A stretch of 5,514 bases of DNA, taken from the NCBI GenBank assembly GCA_009914645.1, contig VFLB01000255.1:1-5514 (forward strand), in the 5' to 3' direction. The notes under the pieces were generated by a model, which saw only the letters and a list, made by a program, of their open reading frames with translations, was not told where the DNA came from and did no database searches. Shown here piece by piece: positions 1 to 5,514 of the stretch. This stretch comes from Synechococcaceae bacterium Bin_79_3. Its GTDB lineage: Bacteria; Cyanobacteriota; Cyanobacteriia; PCC-6307; Cyanobiaceae. The position numbers and the translations under genes are program-made. Each line of letters starts with the position of its first letter. The stretch's first letter is position 1.

Positions 1-887
1 CTATCACTAAAAGCCAGATCGCTAAGCCGGCCCCAAATCGCCTCTGGTACCAAAGCGCGGGCGGGCTGTTGTAAAAAATCCGGTATTACTGGCAACACAG
101 CAAATCCCACCGGTAATAGCAACAGCAGCATTAGCGGCATTAACCACAACCAACGGGCCGGGCCCAGCACCAAAGGCAAGGCCAGCACCGCTGCTCCCCA
201 GCCATTCCGGGAATCAGTGAGATAAAGGGCTGCCAATTGAGCAATCAGCAAAACCAACAACAACGGCAACTGCCAGCGGGCTTTACCAGCCTGAAACCTG
301 CTGAAACATTCAAATGTTGCAGCTAAAAGCAAAGGCCAACTGAATGCCAACCAAGCAGCGGCGATATTGGCGTAATCAAATAAGCCCGATAACCGTTCTG
401 CCGGCATGCCCCCTGGGGCCATATGCCAAATCAACAAACCGCCAAGGGCTTGCCAGGGACCACTCCAGCCAAGCCATAACTGGCCCAAACCGCTAAAAAT
501 CACCGGTAACGTGCCGGCAACGAATAACAAAGCGATCCGCCGTCGCGCCTCAGCAGTGGCCACATAGGGCTGGAATCCCCAAAAACCCCAGAAAAACGGC
601 AGCCAATTCATTAGGCCAAACCAAGCCAACCAGCCACTGAATGCGCGGCTTGCACCAAGCAGCATTAACACTGCGATCAATAAAAAAATACGGTTAAGGC
701 GATCGTTCCACCACGGGCGCCTGTGGCAAAGGCTGCCTTGCAACAGCGCCCAAAACAGCGGCGGCACCGCCAGCAACAAACTGCTGGGCAACAAAAAAAC
801 CCCAATCTGAAATGCAATCCAGCCCGATGCCGTGGCTGCCGAAGGCCGTTGCCCCTGCACCCTGGTATTTAAGGCTGCAAACCGCAT
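1..887 (-). CDS. O-antigen ligase/polymerase-like polytopic membrane protein (C-terminus beyond window edge)
   Basis: An open frame of 295 codons runs without a stop from an ATG at 887 to the left edge, so the C-terminal part is missing. The product is very hydrophobic, with about eight to nine candidate membrane segments, roughly at residues 23-50, 66-80, 84-106, 117-136, 147-158, 174-193, 206-224 and 230-267, rich in Trp and Leu. The stretch GLFDYANIAAAWLAF (168-182), followed by LTDSRNGWGA (223-232), resembles the conserved region of the Wzy_C/WaaL superfamily, where a Ser-Arg pair follows a membrane segment. Members join or polymerise lipid-linked glycans at the periplasmic face of the inner membrane, so a role in O-antigen or exopolysaccharide assembly is inferred. 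The ATG lies 4 bases after the purU stop, which suggests co-transcription with purU and arsR. No clear ribosome binding site is visible. Ligase versus polymerase cannot be decided, and the large periplasmic loop used to tell them apart lies outside the window. Confidence 0.72.
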   Translation of the reverse strand, partial: MRFAALNTRVQGQRPSAATASGWIAFQIGVFLLPSSLLLAVPPLFWALLQGSLCHRRPWWNDRLNRIFLLIAVLMLLGASRAFSGWLAWFGLMNWLPFFWGFWGFQPYVATAEARRRIALLFVAGTLPVIFSGLGQLWLGWSGPWQALGGLLIWHMAPGGMPAERLSGLFDYANIAAAWLAFSWPLLLAATFECFSRFQAGKARWQLPLLLVLLIAQLAALYLTDSRNGWGAAVLALPLVLGPARWLWLMPLMLLLLLPVGFAVLPVIPDFLQQPARALVPEAIWGRLSDLAFSD

Positions 888-891
888 AGGG

Positions 892-1764
892 CTAATCAAA
901 CACCGCTGTGCGGCCGCGATAAACCATTACCTGATCGCATATATGCAATCTCACTGCCCGAGAAAGGGCCAAACGCTCCATATCTCTTCCTTTACGAATT
1001 AAATCATCCACATCATCCCGGTGGCTCACATGAACAGTGGCTTGCTCAATGATCGGGCCGCCATCGAGTTGTTCTGTTACGTAGTGGGCGGTGGCACCAA
1101 TTAATTTCACGCCACGCTCCCAGGCCCTTTGATAGGGATTTGCACCGGTAAAGGCGGGTAGAAATGAATGATGAATATTGATCACCTGATGAAAAGCATC
1201 CGGCGGATCAAAACTACTTAAAAATTCTGGTGTAAGCACCTGCATATATTTAGCAAGCACCACCAGCTCGATTTTATGTTCTGCTAACAGTTGCAAATGC
1301 AGGCTTTCCGCCTCTGCTTTATTTGCCGCGTTAACAGGCACATGTTCAAAGTGGGCGCCAAATTCTTCTGCAATTCCTGCAAGATTAGGATGATTAGATA
1401 TCACTAACGGCACCTGCATTGGCAGCTCTCCAGTACGCACACGCCAAAGTAAATCTAATAAGCAGTGATCTTGTTTACTAACAAAAATTGCAACCGGCGG
1501 CCGGTGATTAGAAAAGTTTACTTTGTATTGGCCGTTTAAACGTTGGCAAAGGGCGCGGGCTGCAGGGCAGATCGCTTCCCGCGGCAAGCCAAAACTTTCC
1601 AACTCCCATTCAATTCGGCTTAGAAATAAACCAGCACCTTGATCGCTATGGTGATCGGCATGAACAATATTTCCCCCATTAGCTGCCACCCAGCCTGAAA
1701 GTTCACTTACTAAACCAGCACGATCTGGGCAGATCAATTGCAGAATTGCGGTGGCGATTGTCAT
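892..1764 (-). CDS. purU: Formyltetrahydrofolate deformylase
   Basis: The 290-residue product has the usual PurU length and layout. An N-terminal ACT domain (about residues 5-80, beginning LQLICPDRAGLVSELSGW) is followed by a formyltransferase-fold hydrolase domain (about 90-275). The catalytic triad of the PurN/PurU fold is visible: Asn196 and His198 in INIHHSFLPAF, and Asp234 in EQLDGGPIIEQ. The family motif LAKYMQVL is at 170-177. PurU hydrolyses 10-formyl-tetrahydrofolate to formate and tetrahydrofolate in the cytosol, balancing one-carbon pools and supplying formate to PurT-type purine synthesis where present. The ACT domain in this family senses small ligands such as glycine or methionine in E. 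coli; that is family knowledge and is not shown here. The ATG sits 8 bases after the arsR stop and the gene ends 4 bases before the membrane-protein start, so the three form a likely operon. All key residues are present and nothing looks broken. Confidence 0.96.
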   Translation of the reverse strand: MTIATAILQLICPDRAGLVSELSGWVAANGGNIVHADHHSDQGAGLFLSRIEWELESFGLPREAICPAARALCQRLNGQYKVNFSNHRPPVAIFVSKQDHCLLDLLWRVRTGELPMQVPLVISNHPNLAGIAEEFGAHFEHVPVNAANKAEAESLHLQLLAEHKIELVVLAKYMQVLTPEFLSSFDPPDAFHQVINIHHSFLPAFTGANPYQRAWERGVKLIGATAHYVTEQLDGGPIIEQATVHVSHRDDVDDLIRKGRDMERLALSRAVRLHICDQVMVYRGRTAVFD

Positions 1765-1772
1765 GATGTTAA

Positions 1773-2087
1773 TTAACTCTGAAGCGCATTAAATTGTTGC
1801 TCCCTACAAACGCGAAGCTGGTTTTCAGCAGTAAGCAAAAAATTAAAAATTCCCTGCTCTTTTACCTGATAAAACACCAAGCTACCTTTTGGTTTGCGTT
1901 GCACCACCCCAGCAATTGTAAGAAGCTTGAGATGCTTAGACACCAAGGCCTGGCTAAGGCCAGTGGCCTGCACTACAGCCGTTACATTTAAGGGACCCTC
2001 CCTTAATACTGCAAGCACCATCAGGCGATTGGGTTCACTGAACACCTTGAAATACTCAGCAAGCGCTTCTGGAGAGGTGCTATTCAA
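1773..2087 (-). CDS. ArsR/SmtB-family winged-helix transcriptional regulator, TTG start
   Basis: This 104-residue protein has the size and fold pattern of ArsR-family repressors. The N-terminal helix is LAEYFKVFSEPNRLMVLAVLREG (about 9-31). The helix-turn-helix is NVTAVVQATGLSQALVSKHLKLL (34-56), with recognition helix SQALVSKHLKLL, and the beta-wing is VVQRKPKGSLVFYQV (61-75). The classic metal site of the third helix (the ELCVCDL type) is absent. The only cysteine is Cys94 near the C-terminus, so neither the ArsR/SmtB metal sites nor the two-Cys sulfide/persulfide switch of BigR/SqrR is present; the inducer is unknown. The start is a TTG at 2087. It directly follows an in-frame TGA (2090-2088), and the next candidate starts (GTG at codon 15, ATG at codon 23) would remove the conserved first helix, so TTG is the best choice. 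The gene lies directly downstream of a palindromic operator with promoter and is followed by purU after 8 bases. Autoregulation and control of purU and the membrane gene are inferred. Confidence 0.9.
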   Translation of the reverse strand: MNSTSPEALAEYFKVFSEPNRLMVLAVLREGPLNVTAVVQATGLSQALVSKHLKLLTIAGVVQRKPKGSLVFYQVKEQGIFNFLLTAENQLRVCREQQFNALQS

Positions 2088-2104
2088 TCAAAAAGATGTT
2101 CATA

Positions 2105-2124
2105 ACACGATAAAGATATCGTGT
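2105..2124. promoter_or_regulatory. Perfect 8-4-8 inverted repeat, probable operator of the ArsR-family regulator
   Basis: The arm ACACGATA (2105-2112) and its exact reverse complement TATCGTGT (2117-2124) flank a 4-base spacer. The symmetry does not extend beyond these arms. The repeat starts 17 bases upstream of the TTG start of arsR and overlaps the proposed -10 element. ArsR-family dimers typically bind imperfect or perfect inverted repeats over their own promoters, so autorepression is the natural reading. No T-run follows on either strand, so an intrinsic terminator for the upstream GMC gene is less likely, although a hairpin at the 3' end of that transcript cannot be excluded. Confidence 0.68.
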
Positions 2125-2141
2125 AGAAACGATTTGATCAA
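2113..2141 (-). promoter_or_regulatory. Probable sigma-70-type promoter of the arsR-purU-membrane gene operon
   Basis: On the minus strand, TTGATC (2141-2136, four of six matches to TTGACA) is separated by exactly 17 bases from TATCTT (2118-2113, four of six matches to TATAAT). The -10 element lies inside the inverted repeat, so a bound repressor would occlude RNA polymerase. The expected transcript start is near 2106, giving a leader of about 20 bases before the TTG codon. The promoter occupies nearly the whole gap after the GMC stop codon, which suggests that arsR is transcribed separately from the GMC gene. The prediction rests on consensus matching by eye only. Confidence 0.5.
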
Positions 2142-2145
2142 GCCA

Positions 2146-3741
2146 TTAATTAGATTTTGTTCGGTTTTCCGCTGCCTGCAAACAAGCCCTCCTGGTGAGG
2201 GCCATCGAGGTGAGTGTTGGGCTTTGCCAGCCGGAACTAGGCCAACAACTGCCATCGGTAACCAACAGATTTTTGCAGGTGCGAAAACGATTCCAACGAT
2301 CCAGCACTGATCGCTCAGGTTTATCGCCCATGGGTGCACCACCTAATTCATGGATGTAGTAGCCGGGTGGTGGCACCGCTTGGGAGCCGGCGGCACTAGC
2401 CGTTAGCCATGGTTCGATCAATGCCAAGCGGAACAAATCTTCGATGGGTTTGATCTCACCGCCCGCTGCCTGCACCACGGTTTGAATGCGGCTGAGCATC
2501 AAATTCACCAGGGTTTGTTCTGCCATGCCCCAAGCCATGGCGATATGGGCCACCGGTAAACCCCAAGCATCAAAACGGCTGTGATCAAGGCAAACGCGAT
2601 TGCTGGGATCTGGCAGCACCTCCCCATGGCCAATTAAAAAGCCAATTGCCGCCTTTGGATCACGACGCAACAAGGCAGGCGGATCGATGCGCTGCACCCC
2701 ACACCAAAGGCCATAGCCATCGCCTGTGTTGGGAATAAAAGCGCTTTCAGCCCCCGATAAACCGGTACCCAGAGGCGCTGGTGCCTGGGGTGGCAAGGCA
2801 AAAAAGCGTGCAACCGATACATGATCCATCAAGCCCAAACCGAGCAGGCCATGGGGATCGATCAAGCCCTTGCTGCAGCGATCATCACGGGACAACAGCA
2901 GCAAACGCAGGCTTTCAATTGTGGAAGCACAAAGCAACACCAGCTTTGCCTTAGCGCGATGCATGGCACCGCTACTGGCATCGATAAACAACGCCCCTTC
3001 AAGTTGATCCTGGGCTGGAGATAGCAACAGCTCAGCAACAATTGCACCACTGCGCAGGGTTACCAAACCGGTGGCCAGGGCAGCAGCTAGGGCACCACCC
3101 TGGGCGCTATAGAGGGGCCAAGGGCCATCCCGTTTTGCTTGGTGACGCGGAAAGCCGCGGGAAGCAATAAATGGCAAGCCCAATTGCCTGCAGGCGCGCT
3201 GCAAATGCAATTCCCCCGGCGTAAAAGCAGCTGGCGGGGCAAATTCACCATCGGGCAGTAGTTCCAAACCATCACGGGCACCCCATACCCCCAGCTGTTG
3301 CTCCAGGGAGCTGTAGTGAGGGCTTAGTTCGTTGTGGCTAACAGGCCAGCCCTGGTTGAATTCATTGCTGGAAAGCCGCAGGGTGATGCCACCCCAACTG
3401 AGGCTTTTGCCACCCACCTGGCGGCCGCGGGTCCAAAGAAAAGGCTGATCGGCGGGGGTTGTGTAGGGGTTTTGCTGTTCGTTTACATAAAGGTTGGGAT
3501 TGTTTTTCCAATAGCCAGGGTGCTGGCTTTGCAGCAAATGGTGGCCAGCACTGAGATGGGCCAAGCGCCGCAGGCTATTTAACGGTTCTGCCCCTAGGGC
3601 CTCGCCAACGGTTTTATCAGCACCCGCCTCAAGCATCAGCACCTTTAAACCCTGTTGGGCCAGGGTGTGGGCCGCAACGGCACCGGTGGCACCACTACCC
3701 ACCACAAGGGCGTCGTAGCAATAGTGGGGATCAAATTTCAT
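2146..3741 (-). CDS. GMC-family FAD-dependent oxidoreductase
   Basis: The 531-residue product has full GMC length. It opens with a Rossmann FAD motif, VVGSGATGAVAA (13-24), and an acidic end to the second strand, LMLEAG (35-40). The GMC signature region GRQVGGKSLSWGG is at 106-118. A substrate-domain-like central region follows, with a strongly conserved-looking C-terminal block: HELGGAPMG (464-472), then LLVTDGSCWPSSGWQSPTLTSMAL (492-515). His464 sits where GMC enzymes carry a conserved active-site-region histidine. The second catalytic position, usually His or Asn before Pro-Thr, appears to be Ser507. Family members oxidise alcohols, sugars or sterols with FAD. The substrate here cannot be read from sequence, and assignment to choline dehydrogenase is not justified. 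No signal peptide is evident, so the enzyme is probably cytosolic. The ATG at 3741 is well placed, 12 codons before the FAD motif. The gene is divergent from psbQ across 60 bases and is followed by the arsR promoter region. Confidence 0.9.
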   Translation of the reverse strand: MKFDPHYCYDALVVGSGATGAVAAHTLAQQGLKVLMLEAGADKTVGEALGAEPLNSLRRLAHLSAGHHLLQSQHPGYWKNNPNLYVNEQQNPYTTPADQPFLWTRGRQVGGKSLSWGGITLRLSSNEFNQGWPVSHNELSPHYSSLEQQLGVWGARDGLELLPDGEFAPPAAFTPGELHLQRACRQLGLPFIASRGFPRHQAKRDGPWPLYSAQGGALAAALATGLVTLRSGAIVAELLLSPAQDQLEGALFIDASSGAMHRAKAKLVLLCASTIESLRLLLLSRDDRCSKGLIDPHGLLGLGLMDHVSVARFFALPPQAPAPLGTGLSGAESAFIPNTGDGYGLWCGVQRIDPPALLRRDPKAAIGFLIGHGEVLPDPSNRVCLDHSRFDAWGLPVAHIAMAWGMAEQTLVNLMLSRIQTVVQAAGGEIKPIEDLFRLALIEPWLTASAAGSQAVPPPGYYIHELGGAPMGDKPERSVLDRWNRFRTCKNLLVTDGSCWPSSGWQSPTLTSMALTRRACLQAAENRTKSN

Positions 3742-3801
3742 ATCTACGGTGAGATCTGAGGGATATGGCCGGTAAACTCGCCCCTATCCAGCCTTCTAAT
3801 A
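3742..3801. other. Divergent intergenic region between the GMC oxidoreductase and psbQ
   Basis: This 60-base gap must hold, or adjoin, the promoters of two divergent genes. I see no convincing -35/-10 pair. The best plus-strand -10-like hexamer is TAAACT (3773-3778), but the upstream hexamer at the right distance is a poor -35 match. A BglII-type palindrome, AGATCT (3752-3757), is too short to interpret. No clear Shine-Dalgarno sequence precedes either start codon. The promoters may extend into the coding sequences. Confidence 0.4.
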
Positions 3802-4260
3802 ATGGTGTCTGCCCTGCGTCGCCTTGCCCTATGGGCTCTTGCGTTTGTGCTCAGCATTGGTTTAAGCGCCTGTGATGGCGGAAATACCAAAGCCGCGCCA
3901 ACGATTAGCGCGGAGGATATGGCCACAATCGGGCGCCAAGCCCAAGGTTTTTTAGAAGCTAAAGAGCGGCTACCAGAGCTAGCAACACTGGTAAATGAAA
4001 AAAATTGGGTATTCACCCGTAATTTGATCCATGGCCCAATGCAAGAAGTGAGCCGTGAAATGAGCTACATCAACCAACGTTTACTACCAGCTGATCGCGC
4101 GGAAGCAAACAAACGCGCTAATGCATTGAAAGAATCATTAGCGGAATTAGACGAATCAGCACGATTGCAAGATGGCAACACCCTTAGCAAAAACTACATT
4201 CGCGTTGCCAGTGGCTTTGGCGCCTACGCCGAGGTAATCCCAAGCGCAGCTTTAAACTGA
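3802..4260 (+). CDS. psbQ: Photosystem II lipoprotein PsbQ (CyanoQ)
   Basis: The 152-residue precursor begins with a basic n-region (LRR), a hydrophobic core and the lipobox LSAC, so signal peptidase II would cleave before Cys24. This leaves a lipid-anchored mature protein of 129 residues on the lumenal side of the thylakoid. The mature part is helical and matches the CyanoQ four-helix-bundle pattern. The diagnostic stretch NWVFTRNLIHGPM (68-80) is followed by EVSREMSYINQRLLP (82-96), corresponding to the conserved W-x-x-x-R-N-x-I-H-G-P segment of the family. CyanoQ is an extrinsic subunit that stabilises the oxygen-evolving side of photosystem II and assists its assembly. Start choice is secure because the signal peptide begins right after the ATG. 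The gene is divergent from the GMC oxidoreductase. Its TGA stop overlaps a CTG that is in frame with the downstream FAD oxidoreductase, which hints at translational coupling. Confidence 0.93.
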   Translation: MVSALRRLALWALAFVLSIGLSACDGGNTKAAPTISAEDMATIGRQAQGFLEAKERLPELATLVNEKNWVFTRNLIHGPMQEVSREMSYINQRLLPADRAEANKRANALKESLAELDESARLQDGNTLSKNYIRVASGFGAYAEVIPSAALN

Positions 4261-5375
4261 ATTTAATTAATAAGCAAAAAAAAGTTGCAGTTATTGGCGC
4301 TGGCTTCGTTGGTTGCTGCACAGCCTGGCTGTTGAGCAAACAGGGGTTCAATGTAACAATTATATCCCAAAAAAAAGATGTAACGGGGGGAAGTATTGCA
4401 GCCCTGGGTTTAATAATGGCTAATGTATTTCAGCGCAGTAGCGGCAGAAATTGGCGGCTTAGGCAGCAATCATTAGCACTATTTGAGCAGTGGCGGCAGG
4501 AATTAGAAGCCACTGGTTTTGAGGTGACAATCCAACGGGGGCTTTGGATGCTCGCAAATAGCAGCAACCAATTTGAAAAACAACAAGCGCTAGCAGAAAA
4601 ACGTAAAAAAGAAAATATAAAGCTGGAAATTGTTGATCCTATTCAATTAAATAATTTTGTGAATAGCGGCCGTCTACCAGAGCTACCGCAAGGTGTATGC
4701 GGGGCATTGTGGAGCGAATTTGATGGTCAGCTTGATCCCAAGCAATGGATGCAGGCGCTATTAGAGAGTGGCGAAAATTACGGGCTACAAATTATTGATG
4801 GGCTTGTGAATCAATTGAAGCAAGATGGCGGCAGCTGGCAGGTGAGCTGGCTCGGCGGCAGCAATGATCAAAATAATGAAAAATATAGTGAAAACAGGAA
4901 ATTCGATGTGATTTTGCTTTGTTCAGGGCTTGCCAGCACTGAGTTGTTAAAACCCTTAGCAGAAGATATTTCTATTGCGATCACCTTGCAACCTGTAATT
5001 GGCCAAGCGCTTGAGTTACAGCTACCTACGGATATCAACTGGCAGGGCAGTATTAATTGGGATGGCATCAACTTGGTACCCCGCCCTGGGGGCCGTCTTT
5101 GGCTTGGTGCCACCCTGGAGCCGGCTCAAACTGCAAGCGAAATGGGTGCAACAAAGGAACTGCAGGCGATGCAACACCTAAAAGGAGCAGCACCAGAATG
5201 GTTGAAGCAAGCTCAAGTGTTGCGCAAATGGCAGGGGGTAAGGGCACAACCTCTGGGGCGCACAGCACCAATTCTTGAACAACTGTTGCCAGGATTAATG
5301 ATTTTGGCCGGCCATTATCGCAACGGCATCCTCTTGGGGCCAGCCAGTGCAGCTTGGGCAGCAGCAAACATTTGA
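4257..5375 (+). CDS. DadA/ThiO-like FAD-dependent oxidoreductase (D-amino acid/glycine oxidase superfamily), non-canonical start
   Basis: The frame encodes a DAO-superfamily flavoprotein of about 370 residues. The first standard start codon (TTG at 4332) falls inside the FAD-binding fold. The preceding codons encode KKVAVIGAGFVGCCTAWLL with a full GxGxxG, so translation must begin earlier. Only two near-cognate options exist after the psbQ reading frame: CTG at 4257, overlapping the psbQ TGA (372 residues), or ATT at 4266 (369 residues). The coordinates given use CTG; ATT is about equally possible. Further family marks are GGSIAALGLIMANVFQRSSGR early on, PGGRLWLGATLEP, WQGVRAQPLGRTAPI, and the C-terminal GHYRNGILLGPASA typical of ThiO/DadA enzymes. 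The usual acidic residue at the end of the second beta strand is replaced (VTIISQ). Such enzymes oxidatively deaminate amino acids such as glycine or D-amino acids using FAD; the substrate is unknown here. It lies directly behind psbQ and is probably co-transcribed with it. An A-rich stretch encodes the Lys- and Asn-rich middle part. Confidence 0.8.
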   Translation: MNLINKQKKVAVIGAGFVGCCTAWLLSKQGFNVTIISQKKDVTGGSIAALGLIMANVFQRSSGRNWRLRQQSLALFEQWRQELEATGFEVTIQRGLWMLANSSNQFEKQQALAEKRKKENIKLEIVDPIQLNNFVNSGRLPELPQGVCGALWSEFDGQLDPKQWMQALLESGENYGLQIIDGLVNQLKQDGGSWQVSWLGGSNDQNNEKYSENRKFDVILLCSGLASTELLKPLAEDISIAITLQPVIGQALELQLPTDINWQGSINWDGINLVPRPGGRLWLGATLEPAQTASEMGATKELQAMQHLKGAAPEWLKQAQVLRKWQGVRAQPLGRTAPILEQLLPGLMILAGHYRNGILLGPASAAWAAANI

Positions 5376-5391
5376 AAATGAATGAACAACA

Positions 5392-5419
5392 AGTAGCTAA
5401 AGCTTGCTTAAGTACTACT
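5392..5419 (+). terminator. Hairpin between convergent genes, possible terminator
   Basis: The arms AGTAG (5392-5396) and CTACT (5415-5419) enclose a second stem, CTAAAG (5397-5402) with CTTAAG (5407-5412), which has one T-T/A-A type mismatch, a CTTG loop and a 2-base bulge. On the plus strand the hairpin is followed within a few bases by TAATTTTT (5423-5430). This suits a weak terminator for the FAD oxidoreductase, whose stop codon lies 16 bases upstream. It overlaps the last codons and the stop of uvrB on the other strand. The stem is AT-rich and imperfect, so efficiency is uncertain. Confidence 0.42.
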
Positions 5420-5514
5420 TACTAATTTTTGGCGTAACTTTTTAATTTGATCACGCAAACTAGCCGCCGCCTCAAAATCGAGATTTGTAGCAGCTGTTTT
5501 CATTTTATCCTCCA
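5408..5514 (-). CDS. uvrB: UvrABC system protein B, C-terminal end (rest beyond window edge)
   Basis: Only the last 34 codons and a TAA stop (5410-5408) lie in the window. They encode EDKMKTAATNLDFEAAASLRDQIKKLRQKL, given here in outline: a Glu-Asp-Lys-Met start, the NLDFEAAASLRDQI core and a basic KKLRQKL tail. This is the UVR motif found at the C-terminus of UvrB, where it forms the helical hairpin that contacts UvrC during nucleotide excision repair of damaged DNA. UvrC and some Clp proteins also carry UVR motifs, but a motif placed at the extreme C-terminus followed by a stop after a few residues points to UvrB. The gene converges on the FAD oxidoreductase with 32 bases between stop codons. 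Confidence 0.85.
   Translation of the reverse strand, partial: EDKMKTAATNLDFEAAASLRDQIKKLRQKLVSST

Noticed and set aside
2105..2124. Inverted repeat read as an intrinsic terminator for the GMC gene
   Set aside because: The arms are AT-rich and not followed by a T-run on the minus strand close enough to the stem. Its overlap with a promoter upstream of arsR fits an operator better.
1894..2310. Plus-strand open frame of 138 codons crossing arsR, the operator and the end of the GMC gene
   Set aside because: It covers two convincing genes on the other strand and the intergenic promoter region. Its composition is non-protein-like and it shows no motif.
3744..4016. Minus-strand open frame of 90 codons opposite psbQ and reaching to the GMC start
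   Set aside because: It is antisense to a well-supported psbQ, has an Arg-rich shadow composition and matches no family I recognise.
5068..5367. Minus-strand open frame of 99 codons opposite the end of the FAD oxidoreductase
   Set aside because: The plus strand encodes the conserved WQGVRAQPLGRTAP and GHYRNG motifs there, so this is a shadow.
4332..5375. TTG at 4332 as the start of the FAD oxidoreductase
   Set aside because: It would delete the GxGxxG FAD-binding motif that is encoded in frame just upstream without an intervening stop.
1..5514. CRISPR arrays, tRNA or rRNA genes, insertion sequences, or toxin-antitoxin or defence modules
   Set aside because: I found no regularly spaced repeats, no cloverleaf-like stretches, no transposase motifs and no defence-type domains. 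Every region over 100 bases is accounted for by an ordinary coding gene.

Overview
The window reads as a piece of chromosome from a picocyanobacterium of the Synechococcus/Prochlorococcus/Cyanobium group. The strongest pointer is a psbQ (CyanoQ) lipoprotein gene of photosystem II. Supporting signs are intermediate base composition, tight gene packing, weak Shine-Dalgarno sequences and the absence of any HIP1 octamer that I could find. Genus assignment is inference.

Left half, minus strand, read from right to left: a GMC-family FAD oxidoreductase (3741-2146), then after a short gap an ArsR-type winged-helix regulator (2087-1773). Next, 8 bases on, is formyltetrahydrofolate deformylase purU (1764-892). 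Finally, 4 bases on, comes a polytopic membrane protein resembling O-antigen ligase/polymerase (887-1), which runs off the left edge. The last three genes look like one operon. The gap before arsR holds a perfect 8-4-8 inverted repeat overlapping a plausible sigma-70 promoter with a 17-base spacer, which is the arrangement expected of an autoregulated ArsR repressor.

Right half, plus strand: psbQ (3802-4260) is divergent from the GMC gene across a 60-base gap. It is followed almost without space by a DadA/ThiO-like FAD oxidoreductase whose reading frame must begin upstream of its first ATG/GTG/TTG codon. Its dinucleotide-binding motif is encoded before that codon, so the start is probably CTG overlapping the psbQ stop, or ATT. 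The far right edge carries the C-terminal UVR motif of uvrB on the minus strand, convergent with the oxidoreductase. A hairpin in the narrow gap, overlapping the end of uvrB, may be the shared terminator.

I see mostly ordinary core or near-core genes. There are no RNA genes, mobile elements or CRISPR arrays, and no convincing unknown multi-gene system. The items most worth a second look are the ArsR operator and its purU/envelope operon, and the non-canonical start of the oxidoreductase coupled to psbQ.
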